From assembly GCA_031581485.1 (NCBI GenBank), contig JAVLBA010000004.1, forward strand, positions 1-64,000: 64,000 bases of DNA. Reading direction: 5' to 3'. Below, piece after piece: positions 1-9,506 of the stretch; the first letter of the stretch is position 1; each line of letters opens with the position of its first letter. The translations under genes and the position numbers were made by a program. Source of the DNA: BM506 sp031581485 (GTDB lineage: Bacteria > Desulfobacterota > Desulfobulbia > Desulfobulbales > SURF-16). The notes under the pieces are model-generated. The model was given only the letters and a program-made list of their open reading frames with translations, searched no databases and was not told the origin of the DNA.

Positions 1-1371
1 CTCATTGGCCACCACAAAACGGCCCTCTACATCGGAAAAGTCCTGGCGGATAAAATGGGCGGCAATGGCCTCTTTCAAAAGCTTTTCCCGATAATCGGGA
101 TGGGCAATACTGATCAGGGCCAAGGCCCGCTCCTGGACACTCTTGCCGTGCAGGTAGGCCACCCCGTACTCGGTGACAAGGTACTGCACCTCGCCGCGGG
201 TGGTAACCACCCCGGATCCGGGGGTCAAAGAGGAGACGATTCGTGATTTGCCGTTTTCCTCATCCGCGGAAGAGATAACGATAATCGACTTGCCGCCCTT
301 GGCTGCCGAGGCCCCGCGGCCGAAATCCACCTGGCCGCCGATGCCGGAATAGAATTTATCACCCTGGGAATCGGCGCACACCTGGCCGGTGAGATCCACC
401 TCCAGGGCCATATTGATGGCCACCATCTTATATTGCTGCGAGATGATATAGGGATCATTGACATACTCGGTGGGCCGGAAGGAGAAGAGGGGGTTATCAT
501 CCACCAGGTCGTAGAGCCTGCGGCTCCCCATGCAAAAGGAGGTGACGATCTTGCCCCGGTCCATGCTCTTGCGGCTGCCGTCAACAACGCCGGACTCGAT
601 AAACTTGATCACCGAGTCGGTGATCAGCTCGGTATGGATACCGATATTTTTCTTATCCGTGAGATAATGAAGAACAGCGGGGGGAATGCGGCCAATGCCA
701 GGAATACGGCCGATGCCGAACTGGACGGTGGAGCCGTCTTCGATGAGCGAGACGATATGTTTGGCAATGGCCTTGGTGGTTTCATTAAGAGGCATGGAAG
801 GACGTTCCAGGAGCGGCTCATCCACCGGCACCAGAAGATCTATATCATAAATATCAAGCCAGCTGTCACCCCGGGTCCAGGGCATCTGGGGATTGACCTG
901 GGCAATGACCAGAGAGCCATTCTCCGCGGCGCTCTTGACAATATCCACCGAGATTCCCAGGCTGACCTTGCCCTGCAGGTTGGGAGGGGTCACCTGAATG
1001 AGCACCACATCCAGGGGCATCTGGCCGGAGTCAAAAAGACGGGGGATATCACTCATCAAGACCGGGGTATAGCTGCCGGCGCCCAGCTGGATCATCTTGC
1101 GGACGTTTTCACCGATATAAAAGGAGTTGACCGTGAAACAATCCTCATACTTCTTTTCCGCATAGGTCGCCTCGCCCTTGGTGAGGAGATGGAGGATTTC
1201 CACATCTGACAAATCCCCGGCCCTGGCCACCAGGGCCTTGACCAGGGCCATGGGCTCGCCGCAGCCGGTGCCGACAAAGACACGCTGCCCCGGCTTGACA
1301 TGGGCAAGGGCCTGCTTGGGGGTGGCGACAAAATCAGCAAATTTTTCCTGCCAGGCGCTATCGTATTCCAT
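1..1371 (-). CDS. Acetyl-CoA hydrolase/CoA-transferase family protein (3' end missing)
   Basis: Reading the minus strand from the ATG at 1371 gives an uninterrupted frame of 457 residues to the window edge. It starts MEYDSAWQEKF and contains VGTGCGEP near residue 34, VQFGIGRIPG and a C-terminal GVVTTRGEVQYLVTEYG stretch, all typical of the acetyl-CoA hydrolase/4-hydroxybutyrate CoA-transferase family, cytosolic enzymes that move CoA between acyl groups and acetate. Stand-alone members end near residue 430-440. This one continues past HPDYREKLLKEA without a stop, so I infer the longer form that carries a C-terminal GNAT acetyltransferase domain, which would lie outside the window. It follows the acyl-CoA synthetase gene by 36 bp, suggesting a shared acyl-CoA/acetate operon. 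The acyl substrate is unknown. Confidence 0.85.
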   Translation of the reverse strand, partial: MEYDSAWQEKFADFVATPKQALAHVKPGQRVFVGTGCGEPMALVKALVARAGDLSDVEILHLLTKGEATYAEKKYEDCFTVNSFYIGENVRKMIQLGAGSYTPVLMSDIPRLFDSGQMPLDVVLIQVTPPNLQGKVSLGISVDIVKSAAENGSLVIAQVNPQMPWTRGDSWLDIYDIDLLVPVDEPLLERPSMPLNETTKAIAKHIVSLIEDGSTVQFGIGRIPGIGRIPPAVLHYLTDKKNIGIHTELITDSVIKFIESGVVDGSRKSMDRGKIVTSFCMGSRRLYDLVDDNPLFSFRPTEYVNDPYIISQQYKMVAINMALEVDLTGQVCADSQGDKFYSGIGGQVDFGRGASAAKGGKSIIVISSADEENGKSRIVSSLTPGSGVVTTRGEVQYLVTEYGVAYLHGKSVQERALALISIAHPDYREKLLKEAIAAHFIRQDFSDVEGRFVVANE

Positions 1372-1407
1372 AATAATCCTCAAACAGATAAGAAGGATCC
1401 AGATACT

Positions 1408-3507
1408 TTATTCCACAGAGCTACTCAAGGTCATGCGGGCATCGGCCACCACGGGCTCAGAGCCCATTTCCCCGACAATAAAGGGATTGATGTCAAGCTC
1501 GGCAATCTGGGGAAAATCCGTGGTCAGCTGACTGATGCGCTGAAGACCCGCAGCCACGGCCTCGATATCGACGCCCTTGTTGCCCCTTTTCCCTTCAAGC
1601 ATGGCATAGGAGCGGGTAGCAAGCAGCATCTGCATGGCCTCATCAAAGGTGATGGGGGCCAGGTGAAAGGCCACATCCTTCATCACTTCCACAAAGATCC
1701 CCCCCAGACCGAACATGAGCATGGGCCCGAACTGGGGATCCCGGCTCATACCGAGGATAATCTCCAGGCCGCGGTCCAGCATCTTCTCCACATAGACCCC
1801 CTCGATGCGGGCGCCCGGCACCCGCTCGCGAATGCGCAGCATCATCAGATCAAAGGCGTCACGTACCTGGCCGGCATTGGCGATATCGAGCTTGACCCCG
1901 CCCAGATCAGATTTGTGGATCACATCAGGGGAAACAATCTTCATGGCCAGGGGATAGCCGATACGCTCGGCAATCTCCACGGCCTCTTCCGAGGAAATGG
2001 CCAGCTGCCCCCTGGGAATCTTGAAGCCATAGGCCTTGAGAATGGTCTTGGATTTGACTTCGCTGAGCTGCAGGCGACCGATGCGCTGGCTGCGGGTAAT
2101 GATCCGCTCCACCCGGCGGCGGTGGACCCGAAAGCGGTTGACCACCCGGGGTGGCCTGTGGCGCCACACACTGTACTCATACATGGCCTTCAGGGCCCCC
2201 ACTGCCCGCTCCGGCGATTCATAATCAGGCAGACTGGCCGCCACCAGCTCGGCCCGACCCGGCATGACCTCCACACCGCCCATGAAAGAAACCAGCACCG
2301 GTTTATCCCCGGTCATGGTCTGGGCAATGGCCCTGGCCGTTTCCGGGGCCTTGGTCATGGCCTGGGGCGTGAGGATCACCAGAATGGCGTCCACCTCAGG
2401 ATCCTTCTGGGCGGCGGCCAGGGCAGCGGCATAGCGCTCAGGGGGGGCATCGCCCAGGACATCAATAGGGTTGCCGACACTGGCGGCGGCGGGCAGCTCC
2501 TGGCGCAGGGCCGTGGCCACGTTGCGGTCGAGCTCAGCCACCACCAGGCCGGCCTTTTCAACGGCATCGGCAGCCATGGTTCCCGGGCCCCCGGCATTGG
2601 TAATGATGAGAACCCGGTTACCCTCAGGCAGAGGCTGCATGGCAAAGGCGGTGGCATAGTCAAAAAGCTGCTCAAAGGCGTCGGCCCGGACAATACCGCT
2701 TTGTTTAAAGGCCGCACCATAGGCGGTATCCAGCCCGGCCAGGACGCCGGTATGGGAGGCAGCCGCCTTCTGGCCGGCCATGGTGGTCCCTGATTTCAAA
2801 ATGACCACCGGCTTCCGGCTGGAGGCCTCTTCCGCGGCCTTGACAAACTCATCGCCGTTGGTGATGTCCTCCAGGTAGCCGACAATCACCCTGGTCTGCG
2901 GGTCACCTGCCAGGGCAAGCAACAGATCGACCTCGCTGATATCTGCCTTATTGCCGATACTGATCACCTTCTGCAGACCGAGATGGCGGCTGGCAGCAAG
3001 ATCCAGGATGGCGGTACAGAGGGCCCCGGACTGGGAGAGGATCGATATGGAACCTGCAGCCGGCATATCGCCGGCAAAGGAGGCATTGAGTTGTGAACTG
3101 GTATTCAAAAGGCCGAGACAGTTGGGACCCACCAGCCGCACCTGCCGGCGGCGGCAGAAATCAGCGATTTTTTTTTCCAGGGCCGCCCCTTCTGCATCCA
3201 CCTCTTTGAAGCCGGCACTGATAATGATGATGCCGCCGGCACCGGCATCAACAGCATCATGAACAGCCTGCTCCACCAGGGGTTGGGGCACGGCAATAAC
3301 ACAGAGATCGATCTGCTGACCATACGCCTTCAGGCTCGGATACGAGGGATGACCCATAATCTCGTGGGCCGTCGGGTTTATGGCGACAATCGGGCCGACA
3401 AAGCCCCCCCGGCTGAGGTTGCCAAAGAGATCGTGGCCAACCTTGCCGGGGCTCCGGGAAGCGCCGATAACGGCTACGGAATCTGGATAAAAAAGGGATT
3501 CAAGCAT
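1408..3507 (-). CDS. Acetate-CoA ligase (ADP-forming), fused alpha-beta acyl-CoA synthetase
   Basis: About 699 residues. The N-terminal half is the CoA-binding and succinyl-CoA-ligase-like alpha part (YPDSVAVIGASRSPGKVG near residue 6; GPNCLG near 130), with the phosphohistidine motif AAASHTG near residue 250. The C-terminal third is an ATP-grasp beta part (KAYGFKIPRGQLA; MKIVSPDVIHKSDLGGV). The family converts acyl-CoA, ADP and Pi into acid, CoA and ATP, conserving energy during fermentation or syntrophic growth, or runs in reverse. I chose the ATG at 3507 because homologues begin at the MLESLFYP-like segment; an upstream in-frame ATG at 3528 would add seven residues. It lies directly upstream of the CoA-transferase gene on the same strand. 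Confidence 0.9.
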   Translation of the reverse strand: MLESLFYPDSVAVIGASRSPGKVGHDLFGNLSRGGFVGPIVAINPTAHEIMGHPSYPSLKAYGQQIDLCVIAVPQPLVEQAVHDAVDAGAGGIIIISAGFKEVDAEGAALEKKIADFCRRRQVRLVGPNCLGLLNTSSQLNASFAGDMPAAGSISILSQSGALCTAILDLAASRHLGLQKVISIGNKADISEVDLLLALAGDPQTRVIVGYLEDITNGDEFVKAAEEASSRKPVVILKSGTTMAGQKAAASHTGVLAGLDTAYGAAFKQSGIVRADAFEQLFDYATAFAMQPLPEGNRVLIITNAGGPGTMAADAVEKAGLVVAELDRNVATALRQELPAAASVGNPIDVLGDAPPERYAAALAAAQKDPEVDAILVILTPQAMTKAPETARAIAQTMTGDKPVLVSFMGGVEVMPGRAELVAASLPDYESPERAVGALKAMYEYSVWRHRPPRVVNRFRVHRRRVERIITRSQRIGRLQLSEVKSKTILKAYGFKIPRGQLAISSEEAVEIAERIGYPLAMKIVSPDVIHKSDLGGVKLDIANAGQVRDAFDLMMLRIRERVPGARIEGVYVEKMLDRGLEIILGMSRDPQFGPMLMFGLGGIFVEVMKDVAFHLAPITFDEAMQMLLATRSYAMLEGKRGNKGVDIEAVAAGLQRISQLTTDFPQIAELDINPFIVGEMGSEPVVADARMTLSSSVE

Positions 3508-3723
3508 TGCACACCACCCCGCAGGCATCTCAAAAAAAGAGGCTGTTTTTTAAAGTTTAACCACGCTCTCTTATCCATGTAATCATGGGGCCAGGCCGGA
3601 AACCAGAAAAAAGTTCCCTGCAACCGGGGCAACCAGGAAAAGCAGCCCCCGGCTCAAGAAGAAAAGGCCCCTTTTGCCGGCAAACCGCAGCCGGCACTCC
3701 ATTCTCTTCTCCCTCTCACGAGA

Positions 3724-5889
3724 TCAAAGAAGATTACTGCGGAAATTAAACCGCCTTTCCGCGGGACTCAACCTCACCTTGCCCGGGCGCCGCAAACGCT
3801 GAAAAAGGGCATGGAGCTCCTTGCCCTTCAAATGCTGGCCGCTGATATCAATGCCCACATAATCAATGCCCAGCCCCGCCACATCAGCCATGACATCAAG
3901 CAGGGAAAAGGGTTCTTTGGCCAGGGCCACGGTCTGGCCAAAGCGCTCCTTGAGAACGATCTCCTCCCCCTTGGGACTGACCATAGCCCGGCCATAATCA
4001 AACAAATCCCCTTTCAGGCGGGCGGTAAAGAGAGGGGGGAAGCCATACACCTCCATACCGATCTTCATCTGACCTCGGTTGACGGCCAGCAGGCGGGCAT
4101 TGTCCAGGTCCGTCTCAATGGAGAGGAAGGTGGCATTGACGCCGTTCTTCTGCAGGGCACGCAGGGCCAGGGAGTTGAGGATATTGAGGGTATAGCTGCC
4201 AAAGAAAACAAGCTTCTGGTATTTGCTCCCCTCCAGGGACTTGCGGGCCTGCTTCAGCAGACGCACCTGGCTGATATGACCGATCTGGAACTGAAAAAAG
4301 CCCAGATCCATGAGGGTGACCAGGGCCTGAAAATAAAAATCAAGATCTTCCTCCAGGATAACCGGCGGCAGGGCCCAGACCAGGTTTCTGACCAGATGGC
4401 GCAGGCTGCGGCTCTGACGCACGGCCTGTTCAAAAATCTTCTGGTCAAGGCTGAGCAGCAGGCGCTCCGGGCGCTGCTCATGGGCGGCCTTGATCACGCT
4501 CCACTCATCACCCCGCAGCCAGAGCGGCGGTTGATAGCGGGCAGCGGCCTTGGCCTTCTTGTTGCTGCCGAACTTACGAGGCACCCGGTTCTTGAGACCA
4601 AGGAGCTGAAAGACCTGGGCCCCCACCTGAGCGGCAGCAATACGCTCTGCCACCTCGCGAAAGGGGGCGACCTTGACCTGATCGCCCTGGCTTCTGCCGC
4701 CTTTGACGTCCACCTTGTAGAGGCTGTCCCCGGAAGAGAGGGTGATATCGCCCAAAAAGATATCCACCTTCCACCCCTTGGGCACCTCCTGATGCTGCTC
4801 GCCGCGGGACTGCATTTTTTTCAAGGTGAGGGAGTGGCGTTCGCCGCTTTTTTCCTGATGGAGACGGAGACGATCTCCCACTTCCAGGCCGTGCTGGAGC
4901 TTGACCGTAGCCCAGCCCTGATGATGGTTGCCGACCCGTCCCAAAAAAAGGCCGATATTGCCGGAATGCTCTGGCGCCAGGGCATCGGCGGGCTGCGGCG
5001 CCGCAAAATAACCGGCAGTGCTTTTGCGGCCCATGGCCTGATCGAGGATCTTCTCCGCCTCAGGCAGGACCTTGGCAAAATCATCCAGGTTATCAAGGGC
5101 CAGACGATAGGCCTCAACCACTGAGGCCACATAATGGCGGCTGCGCATGCGGCCTTCTATCTTCAGAGAACGCACCCCTGCCTCCACAAGCGCAGGCAGC
5201 GAACCTATGCCGGAGAGATCGTTCATGGAAAAATTATAGCCGGCCTCGATCTTACCGCCCGGCCCGGCCATGGTATAGCGGCGCCGACAGGGCTGGACGC
5301 AACGGCCCCGCAGACCACTCTTGCCCCCCAGAAAACTGGAAAAAAGACACAGACCGGAATAGGCGAAACAGAGGGCACCATGGACAAAGACTTCAATCTC
5401 CACCCCCTGCTGACAGGCCAGAGCTATCTCCGAGAGGGTCATCTCCCGGGCCAACACCACCCGGTCAAACCCCATGGCGCCAAAATGCTTGACCGCCACA
5501 CTGTTATGGGCCCCCATGAGGGTGGAGGCATGGAGGACCAACTCCGGAAAATGGTTCCGGGCCAGATGGTAGAGTCCCAGGTCCTGAATAATAAGGGCAT
5601 CAGGCTCCAGTTCCTGGCACATGGCCAGCAGATCGCAGGCAGCGGCGATCTCCTCCTCCTTCACCAGACTGTTGGCGGCAAGATAGACCTTGACCCCCCG
5701 GTCATGGGCAAAGGCGATCATGGCCGCCACCTCGGCCACCGTGAAATGGCGGGCCAGATTACGGGCATTAAAGGCCGGAGCGCCGATATAGACGGCATCA
5801 GCACCCGCCTGGACAGCCGCCTCAAAGGCATCAATGGAACCGGCCGGGGCCAGCAGTTCTGTTTTTTGCAACATTGTGGGTAAGGCCAT
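3724..5889 (-). CDS. rlhA: U32 family protein, RlhA-like (23S rRNA hydroxylation type)
   Basis: 721 residues. The start carries the U32 signature ELLAPAGS with AGADAVYIG, followed by RDRGVKVYLAANSL-type TIM-barrel sequence (here HDRGVKVYLAANSL). A cysteine cluster, CFAYSGLCLFSS followed by RGRCVQPCRRRY, fits the iron-sulfur binding region of U32 proteins. A long C-terminal extension, present here, is typical of the RlhA/YdcP branch. E. coli RlhA hydroxylates a 23S rRNA cytidine (C2501); other U32 members act in ubiquinone synthesis or tRNA hydroxylation, so the exact substrate is inferred. The family was earlier called collagenase-like peptidase. It stands alone between two gaps of 217 and 254 bp. 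Confidence 0.82.
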   Translation of the reverse strand: MALPTMLQKTELLAPAGSIDAFEAAVQAGADAVYIGAPAFNARNLARHFTVAEVAAMIAFAHDRGVKVYLAANSLVKEEEIAAACDLLAMCQELEPDALIIQDLGLYHLARNHFPELVLHASTLMGAHNSVAVKHFGAMGFDRVVLAREMTLSEIALACQQGVEIEVFVHGALCFAYSGLCLFSSFLGGKSGLRGRCVQPCRRRYTMAGPGGKIEAGYNFSMNDLSGIGSLPALVEAGVRSLKIEGRMRSRHYVASVVEAYRLALDNLDDFAKVLPEAEKILDQAMGRKSTAGYFAAPQPADALAPEHSGNIGLFLGRVGNHHQGWATVKLQHGLEVGDRLRLHQEKSGERHSLTLKKMQSRGEQHQEVPKGWKVDIFLGDITLSSGDSLYKVDVKGGRSQGDQVKVAPFREVAERIAAAQVGAQVFQLLGLKNRVPRKFGSNKKAKAAARYQPPLWLRGDEWSVIKAAHEQRPERLLLSLDQKIFEQAVRQSRSLRHLVRNLVWALPPVILEEDLDFYFQALVTLMDLGFFQFQIGHISQVRLLKQARKSLEGSKYQKLVFFGSYTLNILNSLALRALQKNGVNATFLSIETDLDNARLLAVNRGQMKIGMEVYGFPPLFTARLKGDLFDYGRAMVSPKGEEIVLKERFGQTVALAKEPFSLLDVMADVAGLGIDYVGIDISGQHLKGKELHALFQRLRRPGKVRLSPAERRFNFRSNLL

Positions 5890-5923
5890 AAAAAAACCTG
5901 AAAAAAAGGATAGAAAATTACAA

Positions 5924-5960
5924 AGCGCGCCAGAAAGGGAATGGTTTTTCCCCGGCGCGC
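5924..5960 (-). terminator. Possible intrinsic terminator after the histidine kinase gene
   Basis: The arms GCGCGCC and GGCGCGC form a 7-bp GC stem. On the minus strand the hairpin is followed by TTTGTAATTTTC, an interrupted U tract. It lies in the gap downstream of the histidine kinase gene and upstream of the U32 gene. A second small hairpin (GCAGAG/CTCTGC) lies near 6047-6069. Weak evidence. Confidence 0.35.
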
Positions 5961-6143
5961 CCAGATGAAGAGTTCACCTCCGGTACAAAACGGAGGATTT
6001 TATTAACAGCGCCCCCTGCCCCAGGGAGCTGACTTGTTTTTTAGGGCGCAGAGCAACGATCTCTGCTCTGTCAAAAAGATGGGTGCCCAGCTGTTGCCGC
6101 AGCCGCCGTTCATGATGCGTCAAGAGTAAAGCGATCTGGGCTG

Positions 6144-7502
6144 CTACACATCGGGCTCCGCAGGGGAGAGAGGAAGACAGAACCAGAAATTATTACCATG
6201 GAGAACCGGCTCATAGCCTACCCTGCCCCCATGGATCTCGATGATCTGTTTGATAAAACTGAGGCCGTGGCCGTGACCCATCTGGCTGCCGGCATTATTG
6301 CCCCGGTACCCCTCAGTAAAGATGTGCTCGATATCAGCCGCTGCAATGTGCTGACCGGTGGTAAAGACATTAAATTTCACCCCATCCACCCCGGGGCGAA
6401 AACAGTCTCTGACAAATTCCCGGCCATAGGCCAGGGCCTTGCGCTGCAGCCGGCCGTCATCCACCACCACGGCCTCGGTATATTTCAGGGCATTGGAAAA
6501 GAGATTGGCATAGACCTGGGCCAGCAGCCCCACATCCACCTGCAGGGGAAAATGCTCATCCCGCATGTCAACAGGATGCTCAATAACAACGCCCTGATTC
6601 ACAAAACGTCTCTCGAAATGTTCAAGCTGGGGGGCAATGATCTCACCCACCACAGAACATTTTCTGGTGCGCAATACCAGTTCCCCCCTGGTGAAATGAT
6701 CGCGGCGGAAGAGGCTTTCAATGAAAAGAGAGCTGCTCTTGTGATGCTTTTCTATCTCCTGATGATAATCGCCCAGGGCCTTATGGAGGGAGCCCACCTT
6801 GTCCAGGATCTGCTGGCACGAGTCATTGCCGGTCATGCCCTTGGCCTTTTTCATCGCCCTGATCTGCTGCTCCAGATCATTCATCTCAGCAATCTTCCGG
6901 CGCAGCTTGTTGAAGAGATGCTGAAAGTACATATTGGGGATGATGATATTATGTTCAATATCCATGACCAGATTGCGGACAAAGTCAATATGCTTGATAT
7001 TCTGATGGGCCGCCAATTTACCCACCAGAGCAACAGCGATGCGGTTGCTGAATTTTTCCAGGAAAAAGGTAACCTGCTCAGATATTGGCCGGGGTGAAAC
7101 AACCTCAAAGACCCCGGAACCCGCTTGCCGTTTGCCGGAAGGGGTGCCGAGATAGAGGGGCAGAAGCAGACTGTTGCCCTGATAGGTCATCATGGAGACA
7201 TCCTGACCAGGGGCGGGATCGGCAAGGGGCTCCTCCATGTCACTGGCCTGAACGAGCCGCAGGAAACCATCATCACCCTTGAGATAGAGACGACAGATGA
7301 CGTCCATGTAATGGGGGAGAATAAGCACGGCAATGGCGTAGAACTCCTCCAGGGAATCCAATTCCTGGTGGAGATCAAAAAAGGTCTTGAGGATATTGTC
7401 CTGATCAGCGGTAAACTTGTAGCGGCTGTAGTCCTCTCGTTTGCTTTTTATCCGTTGGTGCATCACATCAAAGGGGATACTCTTTCTGCTTTGTTCTGCC
7501 AT
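6144..7502 (-). CDS. Soluble sensor histidine kinase with divergent H-box
   Basis: 452 residues, no membrane segment seen. The N-terminal ~160 residues look like a GAF-type sensor region (weak call). An H-box candidate EHNIIIPN lies at residues 183-190 with His184 and Pro five positions on, the spacing of HisKA domains. A coiled-coil-like stretch follows. The C-terminal HATPase region has the N-box NLFSNALKYTE near residue 335 and the glycine-rich GHGHGLSFIKQI near 415. It should autophosphorylate and pass phosphate to a response regulator, but none is adjacent. It is the last gene of a run with pyrR, purN, purH and hslR, 77 bp after pyrR. Signal and partner are unknown. Confidence 0.75.
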   Translation of the reverse strand: MAEQSRKSIPFDVMHQRIKSKREDYSRYKFTADQDNILKTFFDLHQELDSLEEFYAIAVLILPHYMDVICRLYLKGDDGFLRLVQASDMEEPLADPAPGQDVSMMTYQGNSLLLPLYLGTPSGKRQAGSGVFEVVSPRPISEQVTFFLEKFSNRIAVALVGKLAAHQNIKHIDFVRNLVMDIEHNIIIPNMYFQHLFNKLRRKIAEMNDLEQQIRAMKKAKGMTGNDSCQQILDKVGSLHKALGDYHQEIEKHHKSSSLFIESLFRRDHFTRGELVLRTRKCSVVGEIIAPQLEHFERRFVNQGVVIEHPVDMRDEHFPLQVDVGLLAQVYANLFSNALKYTEAVVVDDGRLQRKALAYGREFVRDCFRPGVDGVKFNVFTTGQHIAAADIEHIFTEGYRGNNAGSQMGHGHGLSFIKQIIEIHGGRVGYEPVLHGNNFWFCLPLSPAEPDV

Positions 7503-7579
7503 GGCCTTACTCTCTGGGTCAATATCCGCGCTTCAGCCGCAAAACGCCTCCTGCTCCGGGCCGGCAACCAGCCGCTCGC

Positions 7580-8125
7580 CTACCCTTCCCTGCTCTCCAG
7601 GATCACCTCATCGCATCCTGCTTTTTCCTTTAATAAGACATACACATGCTCATTATGGCTTTCCAGGACGTCCACGCCGGCATAATTAGCCTGAATGGGC
7701 AGTTCCCGGCCACATTTCCGGTTCACCAGCACCCCCAGCTGAATGGAACGGGGCCGGCCGAGATCCATGATGGCATCCAGGGCGGCCCGCACGGTGCGAC
7801 CGGAATAGAGGACATCATCAATGAGCACGATAGTCCAGCCCGGCACGGCAAAGGGGATATCCGTTGTTTTGACAATGGGCAACTGACTGATCTGGGACCA
7901 GTCATCCCGATAGAGGGTGATATCAAGATATCCCACCGGCAGATCGCGCTGTTCCTGGAGGTTGATGATCTGTCTGATGCGATCCGCCAGAAAGACACCG
8001 CCGGTATGGATGCCCACCAGGGCCAGCTTGTCCACGCCGCGGTTGGTCTCCATGATCTGCAGGGCCATGCGCTGCAGGGAACGGTCAATATCCTGGGCGG
8101 TCATGAGCACAGAGCGTTTGGTCAT
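7580..8125 (-). CDS. pyrR: Bifunctional pyr regulator / uracil phosphoribosyltransferase PyrR
   Basis: 181 residues, the usual PyrR length. The PRPP-binding loop VLIDDVLYSGRTVRAALDA near residue 100 and LVGIHTGGVFLADRI near 37 are PyrR hallmarks, as is LYRDDWSQ. PyrR makes UMP from uracil and PRPP and in many bacteria also binds pyr mRNA to attenuate transcription. Its start codon overlaps the purN stop by 4 bp (ATGA), indicating translational coupling. No pyr biosynthetic gene is adjacent, so the enzymatic salvage role may be the more relevant one here. Confidence 0.93.
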   Translation of the reverse strand: MTKRSVLMTAQDIDRSLQRMALQIMETNRGVDKLALVGIHTGGVFLADRIRQIINLQEQRDLPVGYLDITLYRDDWSQISQLPIVKTTDIPFAVPGWTIVLIDDVLYSGRTVRAALDAIMDLGRPRSIQLGVLVNRKCGRELPIQANYAGVDVLESHNEHVYVLLKEKAGCDEVILESREG

Positions 8126-8721
8126 GACAGCTCCTCCTGGCCAGGGCAGGCAAAACGCTGCCAGAAATAATCAACGCCCAGGGCATGCACCCTGTTGATG
8201 GCCTGGGGAAAGGCCTCGCATTCCGCGGCAAAAACATTATGGGCGATATCATCGGGGCTATCGTCATCATCCACATCCACGCATTTCTGGACAATGATCG
8301 GCCCCTCATCATAGACCTCATTGGCAAAATGGACCGTACAGCCGGTGACCCTGACCCCGCGCGCCTTCACGGCCCGATGCACCCGCATGCCGTAAAAGCC
8401 GCTGCCGCAAAAGGAGGGGATAAGGGAGGGGTGGATATTGAGGACCTGACGGGCCAGGGAGGGCGGCGGTCCGTAGAGCTTGAGATAGCCGGCCAGAAGC
8501 ACCAATTCAACTCCATGCTCCACAAAGATTTTATTGATGGCCTCATTGCCCTGGGCATAGAAGGCGGGGTAGCCATATTTATGCGCCTTTTCCAGACCCA
8601 GGGCGTCCTGGACATTGGCCACCACCACTGCAATTTCTCCCTGCATGGTGCCGTCAGCCAGGCGCTCATGGAAATTATCCAGGGTCCGGCCGCTTCCGGA
8701 AAGCAGTACGCCCATTCTCAT
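8122..8721 (-). CDS. purN: Phosphoribosylglycinamide formyltransferase
   Basis: 199 residues, the usual PurN size. It transfers a formyl group from 10-formyl-THF to GAR in purine synthesis. The formyltransferase core VLNIHPSLIPSF supplies the catalytic Asn and His, and TGCTVHFANEVYDEGPII carries the catalytic Asp. The N-terminal nucleotide loop reads LSGSGRTLDNF rather than the commoner GSGSNLQ, a divergence in the phosphate-binding loop. It is followed with a 4-bp overlap by pyrR and preceded by the IMP cyclohydrolase gene 137 bp upstream, so nucleotide genes cluster here. Confidence 0.88.
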   Translation of the reverse strand: MRMGVLLSGSGRTLDNFHERLADGTMQGEIAVVVANVQDALGLEKAHKYGYPAFYAQGNEAINKIFVEHGVELVLLAGYLKLYGPPPSLARQVLNIHPSLIPSFCGSGFYGMRVHRAVKARGVRVTGCTVHFANEVYDEGPIIVQKCVDVDDDDSPDDIAHNVFAAECEAFPQAINRVHALGVDYFWQRFACPGQEELS

Positions 8722-8858
8722 CAGGTCATCTCCTCAAAGAGGTGGCCGCAGAGTGATTCCGACCTCCTGCCTCGCAGGATATCAGAAAGGCTCCTTGGCC
8801 ATCCCCACAGTTATTATAAATGCAGCCCCTTACCAAATAAGGGCACAGGGCCGGGCAA

Positions 8859-9473
8859 TCAGGCCAGTTCCGGATGGCTGTCAGCGTCAATCTTGTCAAG
8901 CCAGTTGATAATCGCCGTATCATAGGCGGCGGTGAGGGCAAACACCTTGCGGGCCAGCTTGAAACGGGTCTTCAGGGTGGTGTTGCCGGTGGCCTTGATT
9001 TCGCTGATCACCAGGGGATAATCAGCGGGATCAACAATCACCGTCACATCTCTATAATTCTTGGCAGCGGCGCGCAGCATGGTGGGACCGCCGATATCAA
9101 TATTTTCAATGGCATTGGCCAGGGTGCAGTCCGGGGCAGCCACGCTCTTTTCAAAGGCATAGAGATTGACCGCCACAATGTCGATGGCCTCCAGACCATG
9201 CTCCTTCATCTGGGCCAGATGGTCGGCATTGCTCTTCTGGGCCAGAATGCCGCCATGCACCTTGGGATGCAGGGTTTTCACCCGGCCATCCAGCATTTCA
9301 GGAAAGCCCGTGAATTCAGAGACATCTTTAACCTTGATCCCCTCTTCCCGCATCTTCTTGGCAGTGCCGCCGGTGGATAAAATCTCGATACCGAGACTCT
9401 CAAGTTCCCGGGCAAAACCTTCGATTCCAGACTTGTCGGTAAGGCTGATAATCGCCCTTTCAGCTTTTTTCAT
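8859..9473 (-). CDS. purH: IMP cyclohydrolase (PurH N-terminal domain only)
   Basis: About 204 residues covering only the MGS-like IMP cyclohydrolase domain: LTDKSGIEGFARELESLG at the start, STGGTAKKMREEG, and GRVKTLHPKVHGGIL. The AICAR transformylase domain (~300 further residues in ordinary PurH) is absent: the frame stops at 8859 after AYDTAIINWLDKI. It closes FAICAR to IMP. The ATG at 9473 is preferred over the one at 9482 because AGAGG and GGAG precede it at workable spacing. The formylation step must be supplied by a separate gene outside the window. It lies 33 bp after hslR. Confidence 0.9.
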   Translation of the reverse strand: MKKAERAIISLTDKSGIEGFARELESLGIEILSTGGTAKKMREEGIKVKDVSEFTGFPEMLDGRVKTLHPKVHGGILAQKSNADHLAQMKEHGLEAIDIVAVNLYAFEKSVAAPDCTLANAIENIDIGGPTMLRAAAKNYRDVTVIVDPADYPLVISEIKATGNTTLKTRFKLARKVFALTAAYDTAIINWLDKIDADSHPELA

Positions 9474-9506
9474 GCTCTCCATCCTCTTCTTGTTATTATT
9501 GTCTTC

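Noticed and set aside
1300..2793. 497-codon plus-strand frame opposite the acyl-CoA synthetase
   Set aside because: The minus-strand frame has clear family motifs; the plus-strand translation is a Gly/His-rich mirror of GC-rich antisense sequence.
6198..7097. Long plus-strand open frame opposite the histidine kinase
   Set aside because: It is a shadow of the minus-strand gene; its translation has no family features and codon use follows the opposite strand.
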